Assembly (NCBI RefSeq): GCF_009769385.1
Contig: NZ_VKAB01000045.1
Coordinates: 1 to 64,000, forward strand
Direction of reading: 5' to 3'
Source of the DNA: Saccharothrix deserti
GTDB taxonomy: Bacteria; Actinomycetota; Actinomycetes; Mycobacteriales; Pseudonocardiaceae
DNA length: 64,000 nt
The first letter of the stretch is position 1. Every line of letters begins with the position of its first letter. Of this stretch, positions 42,569 to 51,028 are shown piece by piece. Below the pieces are notes generated by a model that saw only the letters and a list, made by a program, of their open reading frames with translations, had not been told where the DNA came from and searched no databases. A program made the position numbers and the translations under genes.

Positions 42569-43347
42569 CCGCCGACGCGACGCGCGTCGAGGTGACCTGG
42601 GTCGACACCACCGCCGCCGGTCGTCCGGTCCGACTGTTCCGACCCGCCACGGGCACCGGCGGCACGCTGGTCTGGGCGCACGGCGGAAGCTGGATCGGCG
42701 GCTCGGTGGCGGGGTGGCACGAGCCCTGCGCCGAGTTGGCCGGGCTCAGCGGCTGGACCGTGGTCAGCGTCGAGTACCGGCTGGCACCCGCCCACCCGCA
42801 CCCGGCGGCGCTGCTGGACGTGGCGGCCGTGGTCGGCTGGGCGAGTGGGCGGGGCGGTCCGGTCGCCGTCGGCGGTGACAGCGCGGGTGGCACCATCGCG
42901 GCCAGCGTCGCGGTGGCCCTGCGCGGACGGCCGGACGCGCCGGCCGCGGAGCTGCTCGCCTACCCGCCGCTCGACCCGGACTGCCTGGCCACGTCCTACG
43001 CGGGCGACGACTTCCCCACCCGCGCCGACCTGAGGTCCGCGTGGCGGATGTACCTCGGTCGGACGCCCAGGCTCGACCTGTCGGCGACCCCGTGGGACGT
43101 GCCGGACCTGACCGGACTGCCGCCCGCGACGCTGATCGTGGGCGAGCGTGATCCGGTCGTCGACGACGTGCGCGCGTACGCGGCCAGGCTGATCGCGGCC
43201 GGGGTGCCCACCCGGCTGTGCGAGTTCCCCGACATGGGGCACGCGGAGTTCCTGCGCCCCGGCCCCAACCGACTGCGCGCGGCGCTCGCCCACGCCCTGC
43301 GCGAGATCCCGGTCAAGCGACAGATCCCGATCAAGGAGGCACTGTGA
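42565..43347 (+). CDS. Alpha/beta hydrolase (HSL/acetyl-esterase type)
   Basis: 260 aa; GTG at 42565 overlaps the exporter stop by 4 nt. Oxyanion motif VWAHGGSWIGG, nucleophile GDSAGGTIAAS, then Asp in IVGERDPVVDD and His in FPDMGHAEF give a complete Ser-Asp-His triad. YRLAPAHPHPAAL is typical of the hormone-sensitive-lipase group. It may cleave an acyl group, perhaps one added by the acyltransferase at 30.8 kb (speculation), or detoxify the product. Confidence 0.9.
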   Translation: MTADATRVEVTWVDTTAAGRPVRLFRPATGTGGTLVWAHGGSWIGGSVAGWHEPCAELAGLSGWTVVSVEYRLAPAHPHPAALLDVAAVVGWASGRGGPVAVGGDSAGGTIAASVAVALRGRPDAPAAELLAYPPLDPDCLATSYAGDDFPTRADLRSAWRMYLGRTPRLDLSATPWDVPDLTGLPPATLIVGERDPVVDDVRAYAARLIAAGVPTRLCEFPDMGHAEFLRPGPNRLRAALAHALREIPVKRQIPIKEAL

Positions 43348-43835
43348 CCCTCATCCACCACCGGGCGCTGCTCAGGCACTTCGCTGACCTGCGCGACGGC
43401 AACCACGGCGACGACGCGGTGACGCGACAGCAGAAGGAGAAGCTGTTCGCCACGACGGCGGCCCTGCTCGACCCGGTCGTGCGCCGGGTGCTCGCCGAAC
43501 TCGACGCCGACCTCATGCTCGGTTCGGGCGTTGTCCGGGGCACCGGCCTGGTCGGCTCACCGGACGGCGGCTCGCAGGCGGTGTGGACGCTGAGCTGGCC
43601 GGAGCAGACCGAGGCGGGCGTGGCGCCGGTGGTGATCCGGGCCCACTACGGGCGCGGTTTCCACCACCCGCACCTCAGCGGCGGCACGGTCGGTGAGTGG
43701 CCGCTCAACGTGTTCGACGAGGAGCAGGCAGAGGCGGAGGCGCCGACGTTGCGCGCCATCGCCGCCGCCGACCTGCACAACCTGGTGTTCCAGGCGGATT
43801 ACCGGATCGTGCGGGCGACAATGGCGGGGAGGTAG
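43344..43835 (+). CDS. Conserved-looking hypothetical protein
   Basis: 163 aa; GTG at 43344 overlaps the hydrolase stop by 4 nt with AAGGAGG upstream. Soluble, no recognised domain. Seen: LRHFADLRDGNHGDDAVTRQ, AVWTLSWPEQTEAGVAPVVI, RAHYGRGFHHPHLSGGTVGE and WPLNVFDEEQAEAEAPTLRA, with several His that could bind metal. Tight coupling in the operon suggests a role in the same pathway. Confidence 0.7.
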   Translation: MTLIHHRALLRHFADLRDGNHGDDAVTRQQKEKLFATTAALLDPVVRRVLAELDADLMLGSGVVRGTGLVGSPDGGSQAVWTLSWPEQTEAGVAPVVIRAHYGRGFHHPHLSGGTVGEWPLNVFDEEQAEAEAPTLRAIAAADLHNLVFQADYRIVRATMAGR

Positions 43836-43839
43836 CGGT

Positions 43840-44796
43840 ATGAGGTTGTCGGTCTTGGACCAGTCACCGGTGCCGGACGGCGGCACGGAGGCGGAGGCGC
43901 TGCGGGCGTCTCTCGCGCTGGCCCGGGCGGCGGAGGAGTTGGGGTTCGCCCGGTATTGGGTGGCCGAGCACCACGGCTCCGCGGCGTTCGCGGGCGCAGC
44001 ACCGGAGGTCATGGTCGGCGCCGTCCTGGCGGTCACCACGTCGATGCGCGTGGGCAGCGGGGGAGTGTTGCTGCCGCGGTACCCGTCGGCGAAGGTCGCC
44101 GAGGTGTTCCGGATCCTGTCGGCCCTGCACCCCGGTCGGGTCGACCTGGGCGTCGGCCGTGCGGGCGGCCCGGCCGACGATTTCCCGCGGAAGCTGGTGG
44201 AGTTGATGGCCCGGCTCGGTCCGGAGCCGCCGGTGTGGCTGCTCGGCGCGAGCACCGGCTCGGCGGAGTTGGCGGCGCGGTTGGGTACGGGGTACTGCTT
44301 CGCCCACTTCCTGAACCCGGACCCTGGTGAGGCGGCGATGAGCCGGTACCACGCCGGTGGGTCGGTGCGCGGCGACGTCGCCTTCGACGCAACCGGCGGC
44401 GACGCCGTGCCCGAGCCGCGCGGCGCGGTGGCGGTCCGGGTGGTGGTCGCCGACACAGCCGGTGAGGCCGACGCGTCGGCCGAGGCGTTCCTGCTCTGGC
44501 GCAGCCGGCGCGACCTTGGCCACGACGAAACCCTGCCCGCGTCCGACCGGGTCCGACGGCACCGGTGGACCCCGGCGGAACTCGACCGGGCCGCGGTCAA
44601 CCGCCGCACCCTGGTCCACGGCACCGCCGAGCAGGTCCGCACCGCCCTGATCGGGCTCGCGGACGCGCACGGGGTGCGTGAGCTGGTGGTCAACACCCTG
44701 ACCCACGACCCGGCTGACCGACTCCGGTCCTACCGGCTGCTCGCCGAAGCCATGGCGGACACCATGGCCGCACCTGACACCATGGCCCACCTCTGA
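43840..44796 (+). CDS. Luciferase-like (LLM) flavin-dependent oxidoreductase
   Basis: 318 aa; ATG at 43840 with GGGGAGG upstream. TIM-barrel LLM protein: MRLSVLDQSPVPDGGTEAEA, RYWVAEHHGSAAFAGAAPEV, VGSGGVLLPRYPSAKVAEVF, VDLGVGRAGGPADDFPRKLV, PPVWLLGASTGSAELAARLG. It uses reduced FMN or F420. Slightly shorter than the usual 330-340 because the loop after ELMARLG is short. Last gene of the operon; a hairpin terminator follows at 44817. Confidence 0.9.
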   Translation: MRLSVLDQSPVPDGGTEAEALRASLALARAAEELGFARYWVAEHHGSAAFAGAAPEVMVGAVLAVTTSMRVGSGGVLLPRYPSAKVAEVFRILSALHPGRVDLGVGRAGGPADDFPRKLVELMARLGPEPPVWLLGASTGSAELAARLGTGYCFAHFLNPDPGEAAMSRYHAGGSVRGDVAFDATGGDAVPEPRGAVAVRVVVADTAGEADASAEAFLLWRSRRDLGHDETLPASDRVRRHRWTPAELDRAAVNRRTLVHGTAEQVRTALIGLADAHGVRELVVNTLTHDPADRLRSYRLLAEAMADTMAAPDTMAHL

Positions 44797-44816
44797 CACC
44801 GTTCGGACGCGTGGGT

Positions 44817-44843
44817 GGCGAGTGCTCATCCCGGGCACTCGCC
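44817..44843. terminator. Hairpin after the LLM operon
   Basis: GGCGAGTGC (44817-44825) and GCACTCGCC (44835-44843) pair perfectly around a 9-nt loop (one more T-A pair outside). It is 20 nt after the LLM stop and may also serve the convergent desaturase. Confidence 0.75.
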
Positions 44844-45006
44844 ATCGGCGTCACGCGGGGGTTCGGTTCGTGATCTCTGGGCTCCCATCGCCTGGCCGGG
44901 TGACCGGTCAGGGCGTGTTCACCCAGGCGATGCGGGACGCGGACACGGCGACCCGAGCCGAGGATCCCGGCCTGGAGGCAGTCGGGGAGCGCAAGCCGTG
45001 GAGGGC

Positions 45007-46047
45007 CTAGCTGACATTCGGCGATGTCGCGCGCAGAGGCGCGCCGACCGCGTGAAGGTGGTGCAGGACGTGGCCGTAGGAGGCCGGCCAGCCGCACTGG
45101 GCGTAGTCGATCCCGCGCTGCTCGCAGAACTCGCGCACGAGGACCTGCGCCCGCCGGAGGCTGGGCCTGGGCATGCTCGGGAACAGGTGGTGCTCGATCT
45201 GGTAGTTCAGGCCGCCGAGCACGAAGTCGACGGCGTGTCCGCCGCGCACATTGCGCGAGGTGAGCACCTGCTTGCGCAGGAAGTCCAGCTCGTGGCCGGC
45301 GGACAACGTGGGCATGCCCTTGTGGCCGGGGGCGAAGGAACACCCCATGTAGAGACCCCACAACGCGTGGTGCACCAGGATGAACACGATCCCGGTCAGC
45401 GGCGAGAGAACGAGGAACACCGCCGTCAGGTAAGCGGCGAAGTGGCCGATCAGCAAACCCGCTTCCAACGTCCGTGACTTGACCTCGCCCTTGCGCACTG
45501 CCTGGACGCTGGACACGTGCAGGTCCAGGCCTTCCAGCAACAACAGCGGGAAGAACAGGAACGCCTGGTACTTCGCCATCCACCGCAAGAAGCCACGCTT
45601 GGCCGAACCCTGTCGGGCGGTGAAGGCGAGCACCGCGATGTCGATGTCGGGGTCTTCGTCCTCGTGGTTCGGGTTGGCGTGGTGGCGGGTGTGCTTGCCG
45701 ATCCACCACCCGTAGCTCAGGCCGGTCAGGCCTGCGTGCAGGTGGCCGACCGCGTCGTTGGCGCGACGGGTGCGGAAGATCTGCTTGTGCCCGGCGTCGT
45801 GGCCGATGAACGAGAGCTGGGTGAACATGACGGCGAAGAACGCGGCCATGAACAGCTGCCACCACGTGTCGCCGATCAGGGCGAACGCGACCCAGCCCCC
45901 GGCGAACGCCAGCAGGTTGAGCACGATCTTCGCGGCGTAGTAACCGGTTCGGCGCTCCAACAGCCCGGCGTGGTTGATGATTCGGGACAGGTCGGCAAAG
46001 TCACTGCCCCGCTTCGACGGCACCGCTTGGATTTCGAAGGTCGACAT
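45007..46047 (-). CDS. Membrane fatty acid desaturase
   Basis: 346 aa from ATG 46047 (GGAG 6 nt upstream); an ATG at 46059 is the alternative. All three di-iron His boxes are present: FIGHDAGHKQ, GKHTRHHANPNHEDEDPDID and LNYQIEHHLFPSMPRPSL, with the Q-x-x-HH third box of front-end/delta-6-like and actinobacterial DesA-like enzymes. Four hydrophobic stretches place it in the membrane (VLNLLAFAGGWVAFALIG, LTAVFLVLSPLTGIVFILV). It introduces a double bond into membrane-lipid acyl chains. No ferredoxin partner adjacent. Confidence 0.9.
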   Translation of the reverse strand: MSTFEIQAVPSKRGSDFADLSRIINHAGLLERRTGYYAAKIVLNLLAFAGGWVAFALIGDTWWQLFMAAFFAVMFTQLSFIGHDAGHKQIFRTRRANDAVGHLHAGLTGLSYGWWIGKHTRHHANPNHEDEDPDIDIAVLAFTARQGSAKRGFLRWMAKYQAFLFFPLLLLEGLDLHVSSVQAVRKGEVKSRTLEAGLLIGHFAAYLTAVFLVLSPLTGIVFILVHHALWGLYMGCSFAPGHKGMPTLSAGHELDFLRKQVLTSRNVRGGHAVDFVLGGLNYQIEHHLFPSMPRPSLRRAQVLVREFCEQRGIDYAQCGWPASYGHVLHHLHAVGAPLRATSPNVS

Positions 46048-46571
46048 CGGAGACTCCATGATCGCACCGGAGAGCGCGCCGGGGTCTCGGGCGGCATGAC
46101 ACCGCAGTGGGTCCGCGATGTGCCCTTCAGGGTCCCACCCGGTAGACGAGTCGGCAACCGATCAACCCCGCAATCCCGGAGCAAGGCGGTGTCTGCGGCC
46201 TTCAGCGCCACCTTCTCCGCGTTGCCCGCCGAGGTCGGCGCTCATCAGCAGGTAGGTGACGTTGCGACCGTCGTGATCCGGCACGGCATCGGCCGGTCGG
46301 CTCATCCCGAGGAAATCGGGAACCGACTGTCGGGATGAGCAGATGTCACGATCAGACCACCGATCCCCGTGCCCGGCAGGCTCGTCGAGGTGATCTGGCG
46401 TCACCGGGCCCTGGTGATCCGATGCGATCGCGACAGCACGCCGGCTCGTGGCAGCGGCGACTGGTACGGCTCCGCGCAGGCAACCCCCCACGACACTCGG
46501 ATCTGGGGCGGCAGGCTTGCGGGTGCCGCCTTGTGCGCGCATCCCGCATGCCGCTACTCTGCGTATATCAC
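46048..46571. other. Intergenic region with one inverted repeat, no gene seen
   Basis: About 520 bases upstream of the desaturase and STAS 2. Apart from the inverted repeat at 46300-46340 I see no coding or structural signal I can support. Confidence 0.35.
46300..46340. repeat. 11-bp perfect inverted repeat
   Basis: GCTCATCCCGA (46300-46310) pairs with TCGGGATGAGC (46330-46340) over a 19-base spacer that itself can form a short stem. It could be an operator, a terminator or the end of a lost mobile element. Confidence 0.4.
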
Positions 46572-46625
46572 TTCTTCCGCCCGCCTGGCCCCCGCGGACG
46601 CCACGGTCTGGTGAGGAGAACCTCC
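46572..46625 (+). promoter_or_regulatory. Leader of STAS gene 2, conserved with STAS gene 1
   Basis: TTCTTCCGCCCG at about 46573, CGCGGACGCCACG at about 46593 and GGTGAGGAGAA before the GTG mirror the leader at 29511-29559. The spacer between the first two blocks is a few bases longer here. Confidence 0.5.
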
Positions 46626-47069
46626 GTGACAATCGTCCTCCCATTTCGGCCATCCGTCCTTCCGCTACCCCCGACCACACACCGATCGCTCCCCGAATCG
46701 GCCGCCAAGTTCCTCACTGTCACCTCCCAACTGGCCCAACCGGGCACGATCGTGCTCACGGCGCGTGGCGAGGTGGACATGGCGAGCGCCCCCTACTTGA
46801 GGGACCGTCTCCAGGGCGAGATCCACCACGCCGGCCCGGATCTGATCGCGAACCTCAACGACGTGAGCTTCTTCGGCGCAGCCGGTCTCGACGTCCTGGC
46901 GGATGTCCAGGAGGCAGCGAGCCTCGCGGAGATCGGATTCTGCGTGGTCGCACGCACTCGCAAGATCCTGATGCCGTTGCGGGTCACCGGGTTGGACCTG
47001 GTGCTCGACGTCTACCCCGACCTCGACCACACCCCCATGCGGCCCTGGTTCCCGATCGGACGTCGGTAG
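46626..47069 (+). CDS. STAS-domain anti-sigma factor antagonist 2
   Basis: 147 aa; GTG at 46626 with GAGGAGA upstream. The STAS domain shows GTIVLTARGEVDMASAPYLR, LIANLNDVSFFGAAGLDVLA and CVVARTRKILMPLRVTGLDL, clearly paralogous to the gene at 29560 (FFGAAGL, GFCVVARTR, VTGLDLxxDVYPD shared). The phosphorylatable Ser is again Ala. With the shared leader, the pair looks like a dispersed duplication under common control. Confidence 0.85.
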   Translation: MTIVLPFRPSVLPLPPTTHRSLPESAAKFLTVTSQLAQPGTIVLTARGEVDMASAPYLRDRLQGEIHHAGPDLIANLNDVSFFGAAGLDVLADVQEAASLAEIGFCVVARTRKILMPLRVTGLDLVLDVYPDLDHTPMRPWFPIGRR

Positions 47070-47200
47070 CGCACCTCCGAGAACGACCATCGTAGACAGA
47101 CAGGCCCTGCTGTCACCCGGCGCGCCGTGATGGGGCCTGGTCCAGTCGGGTCTCCTCATCCGAAACCGGTCGAGGCCGACCTCCGATCGGTCATGGAACC

Positions 47201-48068
47201 TGTGGGGTGCCAGAAGTCGGCCATGTGGTCTGACCTGCGCGTCAGGCTGCTGCGGGTTCGTACTCGTTGGTCAGGCCGCCGAGGACTGAACGGCGGGTTG
47301 CGGGCTTGTCGGGTGGTCCATGGTCCGTCGGGGTTGGTGGTGGTGCCGAGGACGTGGACGTAGCGGGTGGCCACTTCGAGGACGAAGAACACGTGGACGC
47401 GCTTGAGGGTGACGGCGCAGTCGGCGTGGAAGAAGTCGCAGGCGAGCATGCTCGTGGCCTGAGCACGCAGGAACCGCCGCCAGGAGATATCGCTGTCACG
47501 TCTGGGTGCCGGTGGTATCCGTAGGCGCTTGAGCACGCGCCGGATGGTCGAGGCGGCGACCTGGTGTCCGAGCTTGAGCAGTTCGCCCTGGATTCGGCGG
47601 TAGCCCCAGCCGGTGTTCTCCCGAGCGATCCGCTTGATCAGCGCCACGACGGTGTCGTCGATCGGTGGGCGCCCGGACCGGTTCGGATACGTCCACTTCT
47701 TGGCGACCAAGCGTCTTCTTGGCGACCAAGCGTCGGTGCCATCGCAGGATGGTGCCCGGTGCCATCAGCCGATGCTCGCGCAGCCGTCGGGGGAGTCGGT
47801 GCACCAACGCGGCGAGTACCGCGCGGTCGGCCCGGTCCAGCCGGGGGTGTGGATTCACCCGGCGCAACACGGCGACCTCGTGCCGCAGCACCAGCAGCTC
47901 TACATCCTTCGCCGCCGACGACCGGCCGAACAGCGCCAACCAGTCGACGATCCGGACGAAGATCAGGTACAGCAGTCGCAACGCCACACTTCACGATCAT
48001 GCCCCTATGGCCCATGGCGCACGATTACCGCAGCTCAACAGCCCAAGGCAGGATTCTGGCACCCCACA
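47201..48068 (-). mobile_element. IS481/IS3-like insertion sequence, copy 2 (core deleted)
   Basis: Terminal inverted repeats TGTGGGGTGCCAGAA (47201-47215) and its complement (48054-48068) are perfect over 15 bp, with partial matching beyond. The minus-strand transposase starts at 47987 (MALRLLYLIFVRIVDWLALF), contains ARENTGWGYRRIQGELLKLG and FFHADCAVTLKRVHVFFVLE (first catalytic Asp region), but after GPWTTRQARN it jumps to the distal end (SVLGGLTNEYEPAAA in another frame), so the rest of the DDE core is lost. A 19-bp tandem duplication at 47697-47734 also shifts the frame. No target duplication is visible. Confidence 0.85.
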
Positions 48069-48425
48069 GGGTCGCCCAGGCCGCGAAGAACCTCGTCATC
48101 GACCTCGAAGACGCGGGCATCCGGGTCGTTCTCACCGGTGTCCGGATCCCGTGGATGAACGCGATCATGGAACGTTGGATCCAGAGCTGCCGCCGCGAAC
48201 TCCTCGACCGCACTCTCATCTGGAACCAGCGCCACCTACTCCACGTCCTACGCGAGTACGAGCAGTTCTACAACACCCACCGCCCCCACCAAGGCATCGG
48301 CAACGCCCGACCACTACGCGCGCTGCCACAACCCACCGCCGATCAAACAGGGGTCGCCCAACTCGACATCCGCCGGCAGCAACGACTGGGTGGCATCCTC
48401 AGCGAGTACCACCACGCCGCCTGGC
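48069..48425 (+). pseudogene. Integrase-type transposase, C-terminal part
   Basis: The plus strand reads VVLTGVRIPWMNAIMERWIQ, SCRRELLDRTLIWNQRHLLH, VLREYEQFYNTHRPHQGIGN and RLGGILSEYHHAA, the last third of a DDE integrase-type transposase, including the final catalytic Glu (AIMERW). It starts exactly at the edge of IS copy 2 and lacks its N-terminus. The expected stop after HHAA is lost. It belongs to a different IS type and opposite orientation from copy 2. Confidence 0.8.
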
Positions 48426-48533
48426 CTGTACGGACGGCATTTTCGGCAAGCGCAGGGCCGGACACGTTCGAGCAGCGCCCGCAGCTGCTGGACCGTGTCC
48501 GGTCGCCTCGGTGCGTAGGTGTGATCGGAGCCT

Positions 48534-49157
48534 TCAGCGGTCGGCGAACAGCTTGTAGTTGAGGGCGACGTAGTTGATGGGTGGGCCCTGCTCGAAGTCG
48601 GCGGAGTTGACGCTTGCCCAGCCGACGGCGCCGGTGGAGGTGCGGAAGCAGAACCGTCCGCCGACGCTCGGCGTGTAGCGCTGGCCGTTTTGGCGGTCCA
48701 GGGCTTTGGGGCACTCCTGCTCGGCGTCGGCTTGCGTGCCGCTGTGGGTGATCAGGGATGACTGGCTGGCGCTGAGCAAGTCCCGGTCGTAGTGCAGGTC
48801 GAGGTCACCGTCCGGGCCTGTGGCGTCCACCGGGCGTGGGTCGGCCGCGTCCAGGTCGACCGCTTGGCCGACTTCGAGTTTGATCTGCCGGAGTGCTCCG
48901 CTGCCCGCTGGTACGACGCCCGAGGTGGTCGCGGGTGATCCGGCGGTCTCGGTCACGGTCCGCACCTCCGTCACCGTGGACGGCGGACTTGCCTCGGCTC
49001 CCTGTTTGCGGCCGGTCGAATAGGCGGTGATGGCGGCCGCCGCGATGGTGGCCAGGGCCGCGATCACTCCGACCGCGACCGCACCCCGGCGGCTGACGTG
49101 CGCGGCCTGCACCGCCGGATCGGCCGGCACGTTCGCCGCCTGCTTCTTCTTCCGCAC
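48534..49157 (-). CDS. Membrane-anchored hypothetical protein
   Basis: 207 aa; GTG at 49157 with GGGAGG 6 nt upstream. A Lys-rich N-terminus (VRKKKQAANVPADP) precedes one membrane segment (VAVGVIAALATIAAAAITAY), so the rest is outside the cell. An extracellular domain follows (ALRQIKLEVGQAVDLDAADP, DGDLDLHYDRDLLSASQSSL, RFCFRTSTGAVGWASVNSAD, NYVALNYKLF). It contains two Cys (EQECPKAL, RFCFRT), likely a disulfide. I do not recognise a family; similar 'serine/threonine kinase-like extracellular' tails exist in actinomycetes. Confidence 0.6.
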   Translation of the reverse strand: MRKKKQAANVPADPAVQAAHVSRRGAVAVGVIAALATIAAAAITAYSTGRKQGAEASPPSTVTEVRTVTETAGSPATTSGVVPAGSGALRQIKLEVGQAVDLDAADPRPVDATGPDGDLDLHYDRDLLSASQSSLITHSGTQADAEQECPKALDRQNGQRYTPSVGGRFCFRTSTGAVGWASVNSADFEQGPPINYVALNYKLFADR

Positions 49158-49529
49158 GGGCGCCTCCCAAGGATGGAATCGGTCATCCCCGACCGTGGAG
49201 ATGAAAGCACATGTCCATTTCCTGCGATCAGCGGCTCTGATTTCCCTATTTTTGCGGATATGTCGTGGATTCGGCGGTCCGCCACGTGATCGGCATGCCG
49301 CGTGGTCAAGGCCTGGAGTTACGGCCTTGCCGGGTTCCGGGTGACGGTTCGCCCGGTTGCATTGGAGTGAAACCGGCGGTAGCACGCGGTCGTTCCCCGG
49401 GCCGGGCGAGGTTGGCCGGGCGGCGCGGGCGGTGTCGCCGTCGTACGCGGCGGCTTGCGCGGCCGTGATCAGCGCCGGCCTGTCGGGAGAAGTGTCGATT
49501 CACTCCTTTGAATGATCTTCTATCATCGG
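49158..49529. other. Intergenic region, no gene seen
   Basis: About 370 bases. An AT-rich patch (CTATTTTTGCGGATATG near 49249-49265) may hold the promoter of the minus-strand gene at 48534. Nothing else can be supported. Confidence 0.35.
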
Positions 49530-49716
49530 CCTGGCCGGGACCGGGCACCAGGACCTCGGACCACTCGTCACCGCGTACGTCCTCGTCCTCGCGACCGCCG
49601 GCCCGCTCGTCACCCGCTGGTTCGGGGCACTGCCCCCGACCCCGCGCGGCACCGACACACGCGATCCGGTGGCGAAGATTCGCCCGGACACCCCCAAGCC
49701 ACCCCCGCCTCCGTAG
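49530..49716 (+). pseudogene. Cation:proton antiporter, C-terminal fragment
   Basis: In the frame ending at TAG 49714-49716 the strand reads GLAGTGHQDLGPLVTAYVLV, LATAGPLVTRWFG, then a Pro-rich tail (DTPKPPPPP). A last membrane helix followed by 'GPLxTR' and a cytosolic tail is the usual end of CPA2-type antiporters (Kef-like). No upstream part remains. Confidence 0.45.
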
Positions 49717-49870
49717 CTGCCGGGTGGTGTACCAACTGGGTATGACGACCTGGCTCTCTGGCGGGGCGGCGGCCCGTGCGTCACACACGGCGGACACCGT
49801 GTTTGCACGCGCTGAGATGGCTGCCCGCGACCCGGCCCGCTGAGGCGAGGACCGAGTGTCGGGTGGTCTG

Positions 49871-51028
49871 TCAGCCGGCGAGTTGCAGGCGGCGCTTGAG
49901 CAGTCGGCTCACCGGTGGCAGGGCGGCCGTGCGCAGCGGGAGGTCGCGCAGCCACAGGCGGAACGGGTCGGCGGGCGCGTAGAGGCCTTTGACGCGGCGG
50001 CCGAGTTTCTGCTTGCGTCGGACCTCGGGGCGCAGATCGGCTTCCCACCGGGCGAGGGCGGTGGTGATGTCGGGCTGGTCTTCCAGTGCGGTGCCGAGCA
50101 GGTCCGCGCCGCCGACGGCCAGGGATGAGCCGTAGCCGGCGAAGAGGGTCACGCACCAGGCCGCGTCGCCGAGCAGGACGACCCGCCCGCTGCTCCACCG
50201 GTCGAGCACGACCTGGCTGAGGGTGTCGTAGTAGACGGAGTCGGCGGTGCGCAGCCGGTCGAGCATGTCCGGGGTGAACCAACCGAGGTCGCCGAAGACC
50301 CTGGGCAGGGTGGTGTGCGGTCCGGCGGCGAGGTCGCGGGCGACGTCGTCGGTGCGGAAGCCGAAGAACGCGGCGGCCCGGTCGTCGCCCAGGCTGATGA
50401 CGGCGAGGGTGCGGCCCTTGGAGGTCAGGCTGGCCGTGGCGCCTTCGGCGAGGCCGTCGGGTCGGCGGTCCAGCATGAACACCCCGACCACGTGATCGAG
50501 GTCGAGTAGGTGGTTGCGTTCCGGGCCGAAGACGAGTGCGCGGGTGTGGGAGTGCAGGCCGTCCGCGCCGATCAGCAGGTCTGCGGTCTCGGTGGAGCCG
50601 TCGCTCAGCGTGGCCTCGACGCCATGGGTGTTCTGCTCGATCGACGTGACGGTGGTGCCGAACCTGATGTCCGCGTGGTCGCGGACCGCGCGGTGGAGCA
50701 CGTCCTCGATGTCGCCGCGCAGCAGGTTCAGCGCGCGCCGGCTGAGCAGGGCGCGGACGGTCTCGCCCGGCACGGTGAACCGGGTCGTGCCGTCCGGTCG
50801 CACGTAGTGCATGTCGTCGGGGCTGATGTGGCGCTGTTGGAGTTCGGGCAGGACGCCCATCCGTTCGGCGGCGTCGTAGCCGAGCCCGGCAAAGGTCACC
50901 GCGTAGCCGCCGGAGCGGCGGCCCGGCGAGCGCTCGACCACGATCGGCTCCCAGCCCGCCCGGTGCAGTCGCAGGGCGGCACTCAAGCCCGCGATCCCGG
51001 CGCCGACGATCACAGCTCGCTTGGTCAT
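49871..51028 (-). CDS. FAD-dependent monooxygenase (TetX/PHBH-like) 1
   Basis: 385 aa. Group A flavoprotein hydroxylase: ADP-binding AVIVGAGIAGLSAALRLHRA then WEPIVVERS, the DG motif LLIGADGLHSHTRALVF, and the GD motif VVLLGDAAWCVTLFAGYGSS. It uses NAD(P)H and O2 to hydroxylate aromatic or antibiotic-like compounds. Its ATG overlaps the TetR stop by 4 nt, so the repressor and enzyme are co-translated and likely induced by the substrate. Confidence 0.9.
   Translation of the reverse strand: MTKRAVIVGAGIAGLSAALRLHRAGWEPIVVERSPGRRSGGYAVTFAGLGYDAAERMGVLPELQQRHISPDDMHYVRPDGTTRFTVPGETVRALLSRRALNLLRGDIEDVLHRAVRDHADIRFGTTVTSIEQNTHGVEATLSDGSTETADLLIGADGLHSHTRALVFGPERNHLLDLDHVVGVFMLDRRPDGLAEGATASLTSKGRTLAVISLGDDRAAAFFGFRTDDVARDLAAGPHTTLPRVFGDLGWFTPDMLDRLRTADSVYYDTLSQVVLDRWSSGRVVLLGDAAWCVTLFAGYGSSLAVGGADLLGTALEDQPDITTALARWEADLRPEVRRKQKLGRRVKGLYAPADPFRLWLRDLPLRTAALPPVSRLLKRRLQLAG

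Noticed and set aside
41086..43293. A 735-codon minus-strand frame over the DHA2 exporter and hydrolase
   Set aside because: Antisense shadow of two well-supported genes; no recognisable domain.
47180..48090. Target site duplication flanking IS copy 2
   Set aside because: Left flank (ends GAACC) and right flank (starts GGGTC) do not match as a direct repeat.
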